Shown here piece after piece: positions 1 to 8,456 of a stretch of 64,000 bases of DNA. The translations under genes were made by a program, and so were the position numbers. This stretch comes from Hathewaya proteolytica DSM 3090 (GTDB taxonomy: Bacteria; Bacillota; Clostridia; Clostridiales; Clostridiaceae). Location of the stretch: positions 184,193 to 248,192 of the forward strand of contig NZ_FRAD01000004.1 in NCBI RefSeq assembly GCF_900142225.1, written 5' to 3'. The notes beneath the pieces were generated by a model. That model was not told the DNA's origin, did not search any database, and saw only the letters and a list, made by a program, of their open reading frames with translations. How positions within the stretch are numbered: the stretch's first letter is position 1; each line of letters opens with the position of its first letter.

Positions 1-1441
1 TAAGAGGTGGATCCCATGGTATAGGAAAGATTGCATCTAATGCAGCTTCAGATCTTCATATTATGTTTTTTGCTAATTGTGATGAAAATGGAGACAAGCA
101 TCTTGGTGGTACAGTACAACTGATAGAACACCAGTATAATGGCGAATTTTATAGAGATACCGGTTATTTTTCTGATGAAATAGGGAATGTATTATATCCT
201 TATGAAAATAAGTTTGGTAATATATTTAAAAAAGATACTAGAGGTTTAAAGATTATTATTCCCTTTTTAAGAAAACAAAATAATGATGAGAAAAGTGTTA
301 TATGTAGTGTATGTGATAACTTTTTTATTGCTATTATTGAAAAAAACTAGTTGTTCGTGTAAATGACTTAATTATTGATAATGATAGTATCATCAATATA
401 GTGAAAAACAATAATTATTATGAAGGCTTAGAAATAGATAATATAAAGAAAAATTTTACTTCATTATATATAAATACCTACATGAATAAAGAACCAAAAG
501 AGATAAAAATTGAGGATAAAGATAAAGAACAATACGAGTTTATGTTATATCTTGACTATAATTGTAACATAAAAAAAGGGCGTATGGCTATTGTTAGAAG
601 AATCGGCATGAAGATTGAGGATAAAAAAATAAAAAATATGGCTACGGCGCCTTTTAATGCGGTGATGATTCCTGTATCTGATAAAGAGGATAAATTTCTT
701 AAGTCACTAGAAAATGAATCTCACACTTCACTATCCAGTGATCATATTAAGGATCAAGATATCCAAAATAATGCTAAAAGATTCATTAATAATATATCTA
801 AAGAAGTTGGAAAGTATATTTCTGATATAATGAAAATGGAAAATCCTGTAGGTGGAACTATGGATACTTCAGATATATTGTACTCAGTGGAAAGTAGTTT
901 TAAAAAGGAATTTCAAAAAGATATTTCTACTGTGCAGTTAACAAGACGTAATAGTAAAAGCAAAAGAAATATAGTGAAAGTTAAAACTCATGTTAAAAGT
1001 AATAATGGTGATGACAATGCTAAAACAAACCAAAATACCTTTGGCACACAGAGAAAAAAGTCTGCAAGAAGGCAAGATGGAGACGGGAAAGATCTAAACA
1101 GAGTTAGATTTGGAGCTGAACCAGAGGAAGTAAAACGACTTGTATTGCCTGGGAAAGAAATTCTATATATCGACCTTTCAAACAATTATCAATACAGTAA
1201 CGAACACCTATGTGACATTGTATTACATATTGTAGATGGCACCGGTAAAGAATACAGCAGTGAATTTTATATTAATAACAGCTATTTTAATATTGTTGAT
1301 ATGAATACGAATTTACAATGTTCTGTGAAAAATAATACCATTAAAAATGTGTCTATTTGTAACAAGAAAATTCAGTTAAAATTACAGACTACAAGGAGTT
1401 ACAACAGTTCATTAAAATTCATATATTATGTGGAGGTGTAA
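1..1441 (+). pseudogene. GHKL/MutL-type ATPase of a defence-like cluster, 5'-truncated by window and frameshifted
   Basis: The true start lies left of the window. Read from base 3, the first residues are RGGSHGIGK, the glycine-rich ATP-lid motif of GHKL (gyrase/Hsp90/histidine kinase/MutL) ATPases, followed by a beta-rich region. This frame stops at 348-350 (TAG). The frame one base back runs on from the same A-run with KLVVRVNDLIID and stays open to TAA at 1439-1441. The run at 340-346 has seven A; eight would give one continuous protein of at least 479 residues. The remainder holds a helical segment, a basic Ser/Lys/Arg-rich linker (about 940-1110) and a beta-rich tail. MutL-like ATPases of this sort occur in bacterial defence islands (family knowledge); the exact family is not resolved. 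The GTG at 401 is only an apparent start. Frameshift, sequencing error or phase-variable tract cannot be told apart here. Confidence 0.65.
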
Positions 1442-1444
1442 AAG

Positions 1445-2299
1445 TTGATATATACCAAGAAAGCAAATTTTCCATATCCGTTGCTTATCAATAATACTGA
1501 TGATTATAAAAATGCAAACTTTGATTTTGATGTAGAGTTAAAGGAGAATGCTGACGAATATATTTTTGAAATACAATATAATATTAGTTCTGATTTCATA
1601 ATAGATATGCTGAAAAATAAAAAAGCAAGAATTATTTTGATTATTAAGGCTAGGGATAATCAATTTCATGTAATATCTGACATGAATAATGCGGTGGTTC
1701 ATGTAAAAAAATCAAGATTGTCTTTAGACAGTAGAACAGTATTACAGCTTATGCTTCAAGCTAGAATAGACATTGGTTTCAAAGATAATAATGATATAAA
1801 TTGCTTTTATGATGAATATAAGGATAATATTGTAGTAAATGCTGGTATGGCATTGGGATTTTCTAATACAATATTATTTGATGGAAGCCAAAACAAACCT
1901 TTTGATTTATTCGAAAAGAGAGTAGATTCCTCTATTATATCAGATATAGAAATTGAGTTGAACAGTGAAACCATAGTTATTGTATACAAGAATGAAGATA
2001 TGCAATTTAGAGATATATCTTTTAGTAGAGATTTGAATAATCCGTACATATATATGGGCTTGCAGAAAGCTATTATGAAATTTATAATAAATAATTCTGC
2101 CACACCAGATGAAGGTGTAAAGTTAGATGATATAGTGGAAGATTTATGACCATTAGACCAAAAATTATATGGTTTAATGATATCAAAGAGTATTAAAGAA
2201 GTGTCTTTAGAAAATTTAGATGAGGTGGTCTATTTGATTTCGGATCATGTACTATCAAAATATGCTAAAGCAGTGAGGGGATTATGCAATGGAAATTAA
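1445..2299 (+). pseudogene. Unrecognised second gene of the ATPase cluster, interrupted by in-frame TGA
   Basis: Translation starts at TTG 1445, set by GGAGG at 1432-1436 inside the tail of the ATPase gene, three bases after its stop, so the two are one operon. The frame reads 234 residues (begins MIYTKKANFPYP) to a TGA at 2147-2149. The same frame then continues without another stop for 49 sensible codons (PLDQKLYGLMISKSIKEV and onward) to TAA at 2297-2299, overlapping the next gene's ATG (2289) by 11 bases, which is typical translational coupling. I read this as a nonsense mutation in an originally about 284-residue protein. The product is soluble and beta-rich in its first half with no catalytic motif I recognise; I do not know its family. 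It could also be a real 234-residue protein followed by a fortuitous open frame. Confidence 0.55.
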
Positions 2300-3050
2300 A
2301 TTATTAAAAGAGGGGTATAAAAATAATGATGAATTTTATCAAGATTTTCTAGTTGGTAATTTACATGATGATAAATATCTTTCAGGAGATTCTGTAGTTA
2401 TAGATGACATTCCTGATTTTCCAATATATTTTACTGATATTAACAATGAAGATCAAAAAAAAGAATTCATACAACTTATGTCTGTTATACATGATTATTT
2501 TTTAAATCTTGATCGTGAAATTTATTTTAATGAAATTTTTTGGCATTCATTTTTATGTTTATACAAGAGAGAATATATTTTAAAAAAATATCCTCAGCTT
2601 ATAAGTAGTGAAAATTATTTTCATAGAATTGTAATAAAAAATTTTGATTGGCAGAATCATATTTATAGAGCACTTTTAGGGTCCCAATATGTAAATGATT
2701 ATACAAATGGTAGTGATCAACAACGTTACTATGAACTAATTGTTAATAATCTTGATTTGGTTAACTATATTATGAAATATCCAATTTTCAGAAATGGTAA
2801 TTTTTTTATTAATATATTAGACATTGTAGATGAAACTAATACCAGTAAAATTATGAAATCTACTATTAAAGGGCGAGACGATCTTGGAAAGGATGAGAGA
2901 TATGGTCGACGCGTAATTTTTGAATTTAATAAGAGTTATCCAATTGTACTATCTCCTATGATAGAAAAAAGTGATCTGAAAAATTATTTTTTGAAATTTC
3001 TTTCTTATTATTATCAGGGGGAAGAAGTGGCAGCAACTAAAGGAGAATAG
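2289..3050 (+). CDS. Uncharacterised protein, third gene of ATPase cluster (possibly DUF6339-like)
   Basis: A 253-residue protein, ATG at 2289 with GAGGGGA at 2275-2281. It is acidic and helical, with many aromatic residues, no signal peptide and no membrane segment. A conserved-looking patch near residue 200 reads GKDERYGRRVIFEFN. From memory it resembles proteins labelled DUF6339, which are found next to GHKL-type ATPases, but I cannot verify that assignment. It overlaps the read-through frame of the preceding gene, so the three genes form one transcriptional unit that ends at the hairpin at 3061-3095. Unlike its two neighbours the frame is intact. Function is unknown; involvement in phage or plasmid defence is inferred only from its neighbour. 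Confidence 0.6.
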   Translation: MEIKLLKEGYKNNDEFYQDFLVGNLHDDKYLSGDSVVIDDIPDFPIYFTDINNEDQKKEFIQLMSVIHDYFLNLDREIYFNEIFWHSFLCLYKREYILKKYPQLISSENYFHRIVIKNFDWQNHIYRALLGSQYVNDYTNGSDQQRYYELIVNNLDLVNYIMKYPIFRNGNFFINILDIVDETNTSKIMKSTIKGRDDLGKDERYGRRVIFEFNKSYPIVLSPMIEKSDLKNYFLKFLSYYYQGEEVAATKGE

Positions 3051-3060
3051 TTATAACATA

Positions 3061-3096
3061 AATCAACCTCTAGATATAAATACTGGAGGTTGATTT
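3061..3096. terminator. Hairpin between convergent genes
   Basis: AATCAACCTC at 3061-3070 pairs perfectly with GAGGTTGATT at 3086-3095. It lies between the rightward cluster gene and the leftward DUF1540 gene. The T-tract is weak on both strands, so a bidirectional terminator is likely but not certain. Confidence 0.6.
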
Positions 3097-3117
3097 GTCT
3101 TGGATAATTGTTTAATA

Positions 3118-3426
3118 TTATTTTTGGGTAAAACTATTGCACTTTGTATCAATACAGTTGTTAGCGCTACCCAGGGAAGATACATCTACGTTATCTGCAT
3201 GACAAGCACAGTTTTCATTGTGTATGCAGTCATGGGCTTCACAGTGTATGTCTGTATCAGGACTTGCAAATCCTGAAACACAGTTAGTAACACCATTGGA
3301 CTCTGCAAAGCTACTGCAGCATGTGTTTGATTTTGTTTCACCACCACTTACTTTGATAGAATTTAAGCTACATAGATTACTGTCGTTATAGGCGCAATTG
3401 AATACGCCACATGATAATTTTGGCAT
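3118..3426 (-). CDS. DUF1540 domain protein, cysteine-rich
   Basis: A 102-residue protein starting MPKLSCGVFNCAYN. It contains two copies of the DUF1540 pattern: C-x4-C-x7-C with a following CCxSF in residues 6-40, and HCEAHDCIHNENC ending in KCNSF in the second half. DUF1540 proteins are small, common in clostridia, and thought to bind metal through their cysteines; no enzymatic role is established. No signal peptide or membrane segment. The leader at 3427-3440 contains AGGAGG on the minus strand just upstream of the ATG. It is monocistronic and converges on the ATPase cluster. Recognition of the domain is confident; the function is not. Confidence 0.85.
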   Translation of the reverse strand: MPKLSCGVFNCAYNDSNLCSLNSIKVSGGETKSNTCCSSFAESNGVTNCVSGFASPDTDIHCEAHDCIHNENCACHADNVDVSSLGSANNCIDTKCNSFTQK

Positions 3427-3543
3427 GGGAACCTCCTAAAGTTTTGTAATAAATATCTTAAAGTTAGTATGCTTATTGTCGAGATATTTATACTTGTTTT
3501 TTTGGCTGTAAAATCACTTTATAGAAAATATTGTAAAAAAACC

Positions 3544-3572
3544 TTGACAAAATGGCGAAAGGGTATAATACT
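3544..3572 (+). promoter_or_regulatory. Probable sigma-A promoter of the SEC-C gene
   Basis: TTGACA at 3544-3549 is a perfect -35. A weak -10 (AATACT, 3567-3572) sits at 17-base spacing, and a perfect TATAAT at 3564-3569 at only 14. The pair is about 90 bases upstream of the start at 3662. Confidence 0.55.
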
Positions 3573-3661
3573 ATAAATATAGCAAAAATAAACAAAGGTC
3601 TTTGAAATTAACTTATGATATTGAAATTATATACTAATAGGCCTAAAAATGGAGTGAAGAT

Positions 3662-4738
3662 ATGGAAAACAGAGTTTTAAAAGAAGAATGTGTTAGTATT
3701 TTGGACAAGCATCTAAAAGTAATAAAGCCAGATGATGTTTTACTTGAGGACGAATTGGCTAACTACACAAAGGAACACATAAAGGGAATAGCCAAAAAGT
3801 ATAGATTGACCAAGATCTCATCTTTGAGAAAAGGAGAATTGATAAATAAGACAGTTTGTGAAATGCTACAAGCAGAAACAATGGAGAGGGCATTTATACA
3901 TTTAAGAGATATGGAAATGACCTTATTAGAAAAAATAATGTTGCATAGGGAAGGGTATAACATAGCAGAAAATGAGGAGAGCTTATTAAGTAGGATAAAG
4001 AGTTCTTTTTACGTATTAGATAGAAAAGATGGCACTGCCTTTGTTCCAGCAGATGTGGTATCTTTATACAATAAAATTAATACAGAAGAGTATATTCAAA
4101 AAAGAAGAATAGTAAGTTGGCTTATAGATTGTTTTAAGGTGGCGGCAGAATTTTATGGAGCTGTTCCTTTAGATGTCATGGTAAATGTGGTGAACAGGCA
4201 CAAAAACATATTTATAGATGAAGAACAACTTATGGAATACTATGGGCAAATACCACAGGAGTTTAATTCTTTTTCATTCATCAATGGACAATTTGTTCTT
4301 GAAAATTTTACAGAGGTCCAAGGTGATAAAAAATTCTATATTCCAACGGAAATTGAAATTGAAGAAATAGCTTTGAATGGTTACATTGCTAGCGATAAAC
4401 ATGTGCAAAAGTTAATGAATTTTTTTAGTGAAAATATGGGTATAGACAATGAAAGAATTAGTTGTGTAATTAGAAAAATGCAAAGTGCAATGCGTCATGG
4501 TTCTACTATCAATGAAGTGTATAGTGTCATTAATGAACAAAAGGTTTATTTTGAGAGTGAACAACAGGTAAAGCAGATGGTTTCCCTGATAAATGAAATG
4601 TGGAATAATACTAGAATGATGAAAAACAGAGGCTTTAAGCCAACAGAATGTGTAATCACAAAAAATAAAGTTGGGCGTAATGACCTTTGCCCTTGTGGGA
4701 GCGGAAAAAAATACAAGAAATGTTGTGGAAGACAATAA
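3662..4738 (+). CDS. SEC-C motif protein
   Basis: A 358-residue protein starting MENRVLKEECVSIL. The last 20 residues carry the SEC-C zinc-binding motif (CPCGSGKKYKKCC, about 343-355), the same Cys-rich tail found on SecA and on many unrelated proteins. Residues about 35-70 (HIKGIAKKYRLTKISSLRKGELI) look like a Rho-N/SAP-type small helical nucleic-acid-binding fold; this is inference. The centre is helical and unassigned. No membrane segment. It has its own promoter and stands alone. A zinc-binding cytosolic protein, perhaps nucleic-acid or protein binding; the specific job is unknown. Confidence 0.75.
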   Translation: MENRVLKEECVSILDKHLKVIKPDDVLLEDELANYTKEHIKGIAKKYRLTKISSLRKGELINKTVCEMLQAETMERAFIHLRDMEMTLLEKIMLHREGYNIAENEESLLSRIKSSFYVLDRKDGTAFVPADVVSLYNKINTEEYIQKRRIVSWLIDCFKVAAEFYGAVPLDVMVNVVNRHKNIFIDEEQLMEYYGQIPQEFNSFSFINGQFVLENFTEVQGDKKFYIPTEIEIEEIALNGYIASDKHVQKLMNFFSENMGIDNERISCVIRKMQSAMRHGSTINEVYSVINEQKVYFESEQQVKQMVSLINEMWNNTRMMKNRGFKPTECVITKNKVGRNDLCPCGSGKKYKKCCGRQ

Positions 4739-4754
4739 ATAAATATGAAGAGTC

Positions 4755-4797
4755 AAATCCCCTCGCCGAAGGTTTTCACCTCCAACGGGGGGGATTT
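4755..4797 (+). terminator. GC-rich hairpin after the SEC-C gene
   Basis: AAATCCCC at 4755-4762 pairs with GGGGATTT at 4790-4797, about 20 bases past the stop. There is no U-tract after it (CATTACAA), so termination is likely weak or the element serves another purpose. Confidence 0.4.
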
Positions 4798-4918
4798 CAT
4801 TACAATATATGGGGTTGTTGAACAAAAAACTATTTCATATTTTTATTATAAACTACTGTTTACAAAAAATCAATATAAAATTTACAAAACACTAAATAAT
4901 ATTTAAAAAACAAATTTC

Positions 4919-4946
4919 TTGTTTGTAAAAGAATTTGGTGTATAAT
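4919..4946 (+). promoter_or_regulatory. Promoter of xpt
   Basis: TTGTTT at 4919-4924 and TATAAT at 4941-4946 with 16-base spacing. The transcript would have a leader of only about 30 bases, too short for a purine riboswitch. Confidence 0.65.
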
Positions 4947-4978
4947 AAAATATACATTAGGAAATGGAGGACGCGGAA

Positions 4979-5551
4979 ATGAAGCAATTACACGAACGCA
5001 TATTAAAAGATGGACATGCCTTATCTGAAACGGTACTTAAGGTAGATTCTTTTTTAAATCATGCAGTAGATCCACAACTTATGTATGATATGGGAAAAGA
5101 ATTTAAGTCATACTTTGAAAAGAAAAATATTACGAAAATAGTAACCATAGAGAGTTCGGGAATAGCGCCGGCTGTTATGACTGCTATGCAAATGAATATT
5201 GAAATGATAATTTTAAAAAAGCAAAAATCTAAGATACTTAAGGAAGATACACTTCAGACAACTGTGCATTCTTTCACGAAAAATACGGATTACGAGTTAA
5301 CTTTGTCTAAAAAGTACATAAGTAGCGAGGATAACATTCTTATTATAGATGATTTCCTTGCCAATGGGGAAGCAGCTTTTGGAGCCATAAGGCTATGTGA
5401 GCAGGTTGGGGCAAAAATAGGTGGAATAGGAATTGTAATTGAAAAGTCCTTTCAACCTGGCCGTAAGAATCTAGATGAAAAGGGGTACGATGTGTATTCT
5501 CTAGCTAGAGTAGCAAAATTAGGTGAAGGTATTATAGAATTTGTGGAGTAA
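4979..5551 (+). CDS. xpt: Xanthine phosphoribosyltransferase
   Basis: Converts xanthine and PRPP to XMP in purine salvage, in the cytosol. The protein is 190 residues from ATG 4979, which matches the family's usual length. An ATG at 4964 overlaps the Shine-Dalgarno GGAGG (4966-4970), so it cannot be the start. The type I PRTase PRPP loop is seen as NILIIDDFLANGEA (about 120-132), and the N-terminal MKQLHERILKDGH is typical of Xpt, as is the C-terminal LAR.AKLGEGIIEF. It is monocistronic with its own promoter and a likely terminator at 5625-5676. In many Bacillus and Clostridium genomes xpt is behind a guanine riboswitch; none is visible here. Confidence 0.92.
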   Translation: MKQLHERILKDGHALSETVLKVDSFLNHAVDPQLMYDMGKEFKSYFEKKNITKIVTIESSGIAPAVMTAMQMNIEMIILKKQKSKILKEDTLQTTVHSFTKNTDYELTLSKKYISSEDNILIIDDFLANGEAAFGAIRLCEQVGAKIGGIGIVIEKSFQPGRKNLDEKGYDVYSLARVAKLGEGIIEFVE

Positions 5552-5624
5552 TAATTAGATTAGAAAATACTATTTGCAGTATGCAAATTAGAGATGAGTA
5601 AGTACATAATAAAGACTATAAATT

Positions 5625-5676
5625 TAGATAGAAATAGATCCAAAGTGAAGGTTTTGAATTTATCTCTATCTATTTT
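5625..5676 (+). terminator. Possible terminator after xpt
   Basis: TAGATAG at 5625-5631 pairs with CTATCTA at 5666-5672; the stem extends inward with one mismatch and a wobble, and TTTTG follows. It is 75 bases after the xpt stop. Confidence 0.45.
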
Positions 5677-5849
5677 GTATGCAATTAAAAATATAATAGA
5701 TATATAGGGTTCTATTATTCTTTTCAATTAGACAGACAAATGCATGTATGGTAACCTTATTTCTATGATTGGATAGATAGGCTTAAATAAAGTAATTAAA
5801 TAATATACAATTGTTATTGTAAAAAACTTTGCTCTAACAAGATAAATAT
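5677..5849. other. Rest of the xpt to C_GCAxxG_C_C gap
   Basis: Together with the hairpin above this is a gap of about 310 bases. It is very AT-rich. I see no open frame with a ribosome binding site, no riboswitch and no convincing promoter pair. Confidence 0.4.
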
Positions 5850-5861
5850 ATGGAGGAAAAT

Positions 5862-6275
5862 ATGGAGAAAATAGAGGGTTATTTAGATTATTATTGTAAG
5901 GAAAAGGGCTATAATTGTGCTAAAACTGTTCTTCGTGCGGCAAATGATGCATGGGGTTTAAATTTAGATGAATCAGTTTATCTTTCTATGGGTGGTTTTG
6001 GTGGAGGAATGGCAACTAGAAATGTATGTGGTGCTATAAGCGGAGGAATTGCTGCTATGGGATATTTGTACATGGATGAGACAGGATATGAAAGTCCTCT
6101 TATGATGGCAAAAGTCAAGCTATTGATGGAGCTAGTAAAAGAAAGATTAGGGGATGAAAAGTGTTCTTTCCTTGAACCTAAATTTAAAACATCAGAGGAA
6201 GGATGTGTCCCTACAATACATGTTGTTAGTAAAATCATAGATGAGGTAGTAGCTACTGATATAGAGGTTGAATAA
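5862..6275 (+). CDS. C_GCAxxG_C_C family protein
   Basis: A 137-residue cytosolic protein. The start is placed at ATG 5862 because the ATG at 5850 overlaps the GGAGG (5852-5856) that serves 5862 at five-base spacing. It carries the family's cysteine landmarks: GYNCAKTVL near residue 17, then GGFGGGMAT, NVCGAISGGI, CSFL and EGCVP. These conserved cysteines and glycines define the C_GCAxxG_C_C family (Pfam PF09719), widespread in anaerobes and suspected to be redox or metal related; its reaction is unknown. It is a single gene ended by the strong terminator at 6294-6332. Confidence 0.85.
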   Translation: MEKIEGYLDYYCKEKGYNCAKTVLRAANDAWGLNLDESVYLSMGGFGGGMATRNVCGAISGGIAAMGYLYMDETGYESPLMMAKVKLLMELVKERLGDEKCSFLEPKFKTSEEGCVPTIHVVSKIIDEVVATDIEVE

Positions 6276-6293
6276 ATTCATGTAATTTAAATA

Positions 6294-6332
6294 AAAAGGA
6301 TTAATGAAGTGATACTTTGTTAATCCTTTTTT
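6294..6332 (+). terminator. Intrinsic terminator
   Basis: AAAAGGATTAA at 6294-6304 pairs with TTAATCCTTTT at 6320-6330 and runs into a T-tract. Confidence 0.85.
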
Positions 6333-6388
6333 AAAAATTTAGAATATGATATAATATAAATTATATTTTAAAAAGGGGTGAGCCGTCT

Positions 6389-6760
6389 ATGAATATAATG
6401 TTTAATATTGTACCGATTTTCATGGTTATTATATTTATTGTTATGTTTTCTTTAATAATCTCTCAAATGGTAAAAACTTCTAAGCAAGCAATAAAAAATA
6501 ACAATTCGCCAGTGCTTACGGTGAATGCAAAAGTAGTAACAAAGCGTACAAATGTGAATAGCAGACATTCTATGAACGAGAATTCCATGAATAATATGCT
6601 ACATGATACTGATTATTATGTTACATTTCAGGTGGATAGTGGGGATAGAATGGAGTTTCATGTAACTGGTGATGTATATGGTATGATGGCAGAAAGTGAT
6701 GTGGGAAATCTTACTTTTCAGGGGACGCGATACTTAAAATTTGAAAGAAAAATTTATTAA
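6389..6760 (+). CDS. DUF2500 domain membrane-anchored protein
   Basis: A 123-residue protein from ATG 6389. Residues about 5-28 form one N-terminal transmembrane helix (IVPIFMVIIFIVMFSLII). The rest is the DUF2500 domain: TVNAKVVTKRTNV, then a strand pair YYVTFQVDSGDRMEFHV and a terminal GNLTFQGTRYLKFER, which is the family's signature. DUF2500 (YhhM-like) proteins are of unknown function, probably an anchored beta-barrel-like domain. It is a single gene between two strong terminators. Confidence 0.85.
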   Translation: MNIMFNIVPIFMVIIFIVMFSLIISQMVKTSKQAIKNNNSPVLTVNAKVVTKRTNVNSRHSMNENSMNNMLHDTDYYVTFQVDSGDRMEFHVTGDVYGMMAESDVGNLTFQGTRYLKFERKIY

Positions 6761-6768
6761 TATTATAC

Positions 6769-6807
6769 AAAAAGAGCAATCTGACAACTTATCTGATTGC
6801 TCTTTTT
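6769..6807 (+). terminator. Intrinsic terminator
   Basis: AAAAAGAGCAATC at 6769-6781 pairs with GATTGCTCTTTTT at 6795-6807. Confidence 0.9.
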
Positions 6808-6954
6808 GTATTAACGTAAACATAAGAGTATAGAAAAAATATATAAAACGTAAAAAAATCATAGAGAGAAACTATTAGACAAACTACTTTCAAGTTGTTA
6901 TCATCTAGAATGAAATGGCTGAGATGTGAAGATAAAGTTGGGAGGTGATAATAA

Positions 6955-7620
6955 ATGGATTTATTTGAAAATTTCCAAATTATAACTGACAATCTACCTT
7001 TTTTATTAAAGGGTGCTAAAGTAACTATAGAAATAAGTTTGATATCTTTTGTTTTAGCACTTTTTATAGCGTTTGTTGTAGGAATTATACGTTCATATGA
7101 CAGTTTTGGTGTTTTAAAAAAATTTCTTGGTTTCTATGTTGAAGCATTTAGAGGGACTCCACTATTAATTCAGTTATTTTTTATATATTATGGGCTTCCT
7201 TCTTTAGGCATTACTATGGATAGTTATACTGTTGCGATTACGGGATTAGCCTTAAATTCAGGAGCTTATATGTCGGAAATAGTAAGGGGAGCGATAAAAG
7301 GCGTAGATAAAGGGCAATTTGAAGCAGCATATTCTATGGGATATAGCAAGTTACAAGCTACATGGCACATAGTCATTCCACAAGCACTTGTGGTTTCAAT
7401 TCCTGCTTTGGTAAATAGCTTTTCAGATCTTCTAAAGAGTAGTTCTCTTATCACAGTTATATCTATAACAGAATTAACAAGATGTGGACAACTTATATAT
7501 ACGAGTACCTCAAGACCTTTTGAGGTATACACGGTTATTGCAATAATTTATTTTGTCTTAATTTATGTGGCGTCTTTAATCTCTAAAATTTTAGAGAGGA
7601 AATTGGCTTTAAAATATTAA
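6955..7620 (+). CDS. Amino-acid ABC transporter permease (His/Glu/Gln/Arg family)
   Basis: A 221-residue inner-membrane permease with GGGAGGTGAT just upstream of ATG 6955. It has about five transmembrane helices and the HisMQ/GlnP landmarks: TIEISLISFVLAL in the first helix, YVEAFRGTPLLIQLFFIYYGLP, and the EAA loop that contacts the ATPase (GQFEAAYSMGYSKLQATWHIVIPQA, about 121-145). The C-terminal ISKILERKLA is typical. It works with the binding protein at 8457, forming an operon with the DUF169 gene between them. No ATP-binding subunit is encoded alongside, so it must share an ATPase encoded elsewhere. The amino acid cannot be read from the sequence. Confidence 0.92.
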   Translation: MDLFENFQIITDNLPFLLKGAKVTIEISLISFVLALFIAFVVGIIRSYDSFGVLKKFLGFYVEAFRGTPLLIQLFFIYYGLPSLGITMDSYTVAITGLALNSGAYMSEIVRGAIKGVDKGQFEAAYSMGYSKLQATWHIVIPQALVVSIPALVNSFSDLLKSSSLITVISITELTRCGQLIYTSTSRPFEVYTVIAIIYFVLIYVASLISKILERKLALKY

Positions 7621-7644
7621 ACAGAGCGTGGAAGGTGAGTAAAA

Positions 7645-8415
7645 ATGAGTTTATACGATGATTTACAGAAAAATTTGGTTTGTGCTTTGGATTTAAATAG
7701 AAATCCTGTTGGAATAAAATTTTTATATTCGGAAAGTGAGTTTGATGAATGTGAAGTACCACGAGTAAAGTATAAGTTATCATACTGCTCCATGGTCCAA
7801 TTAGCAACTAAAGGTAAATGTCTTAAGGCTAATTTTGAAAATTCAGGATGCTGTGGAGCTACTAGAGCTTTGGGATTAGAAGAACTAGATGAACAATGCC
7901 ACATAGGAAATCGATATTATTATTTAAATATGTATAATAGCATGTGTGTTGCTAAGAAAACACATAAGGAAGCAAATATAGTTTCACAACGAATATATGG
8001 TGTAGTAGCTCAGCCTTTAAGTGAGTTTAAAGAAGAGCCAGATGTAGTTATAGTGGTAACAATACCATATAACATGATGAGAATTATTCAAGGTTATTCA
8101 TATCATAATGGATTGTGTAACAATATTAGATTTGATGGTAATCAAGCTTTATGTCTTGAGTGCACCACAAGACCGTATGAAACTAATGATATAAATGTTT
8201 CGGTTTTATGTTCTAATACAAGATTTTTGGCAAAGTGGGATAAAACAGAGATGGCTATTGGTATCCCATACAATAGATTTCCTATGTTAGTTGACGGTGT
8301 TATGAAGACTATAAATGCTACGGAAAAAGATGAAGGTAAAAGGGAGATTATTGCACGAGCTGAAAAGGAAGGATTAGATTTTAGCCATATTACTTATGGT
8401 AGTTCATATTATTAA
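7645..8415 (+). CDS. DUF169 domain protein
   Basis: A 256-residue cytosolic protein from ATG 7645, 24 bases after the permease. The DUF169 pattern is clear: NRNPVGIKFLYSE near the start, a cysteine-bearing strand YCSMVQLATKGKCLK, SGCCGATRALGL, and later PYNMMRIIQGYSY and LCLECTTRPYETND. The many cysteines (YC, KC, GCC, LC, EC) suggest metal or cofactor binding. DUF169 proteins are common in methanogens and anaerobes and their reaction is unknown. Its placement between permease and binding-protein genes suggests that it processes or senses the imported substrate; that is inference only. Confidence 0.85.
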   Translation: MSLYDDLQKNLVCALDLNRNPVGIKFLYSESEFDECEVPRVKYKLSYCSMVQLATKGKCLKANFENSGCCGATRALGLEELDEQCHIGNRYYYLNMYNSMCVAKKTHKEANIVSQRIYGVVAQPLSEFKEEPDVVIVVTIPYNMMRIIQGYSYHNGLCNNIRFDGNQALCLECTTRPYETNDINVSVLCSNTRFLAKWDKTEMAIGIPYNRFPMLVDGVMKTINATEKDEGKREIIARAEKEGLDFSHITYGSSYY

Positions 8416-8456
8416 AATTAATTTATAAAATACATATATTAGAAGGAGAAGTAGTG

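Noticed and set aside
4412..4825. Leftward open frame over the SEC-C gene end
   Set aside because: It lies opposite a well-supported gene and has no ribosome binding site or recognisable protein.
4800..4978. Purine riboswitch before xpt
   Set aside because: The promoter leaves only about 30 bases of leader and no aptamer core is seen.
6810..6954. TPP or SAM riboswitch upstream of the amino-acid permease
   Set aside because: A CTGAGA-like string occurs by chance; the remaining conserved blocks are absent.
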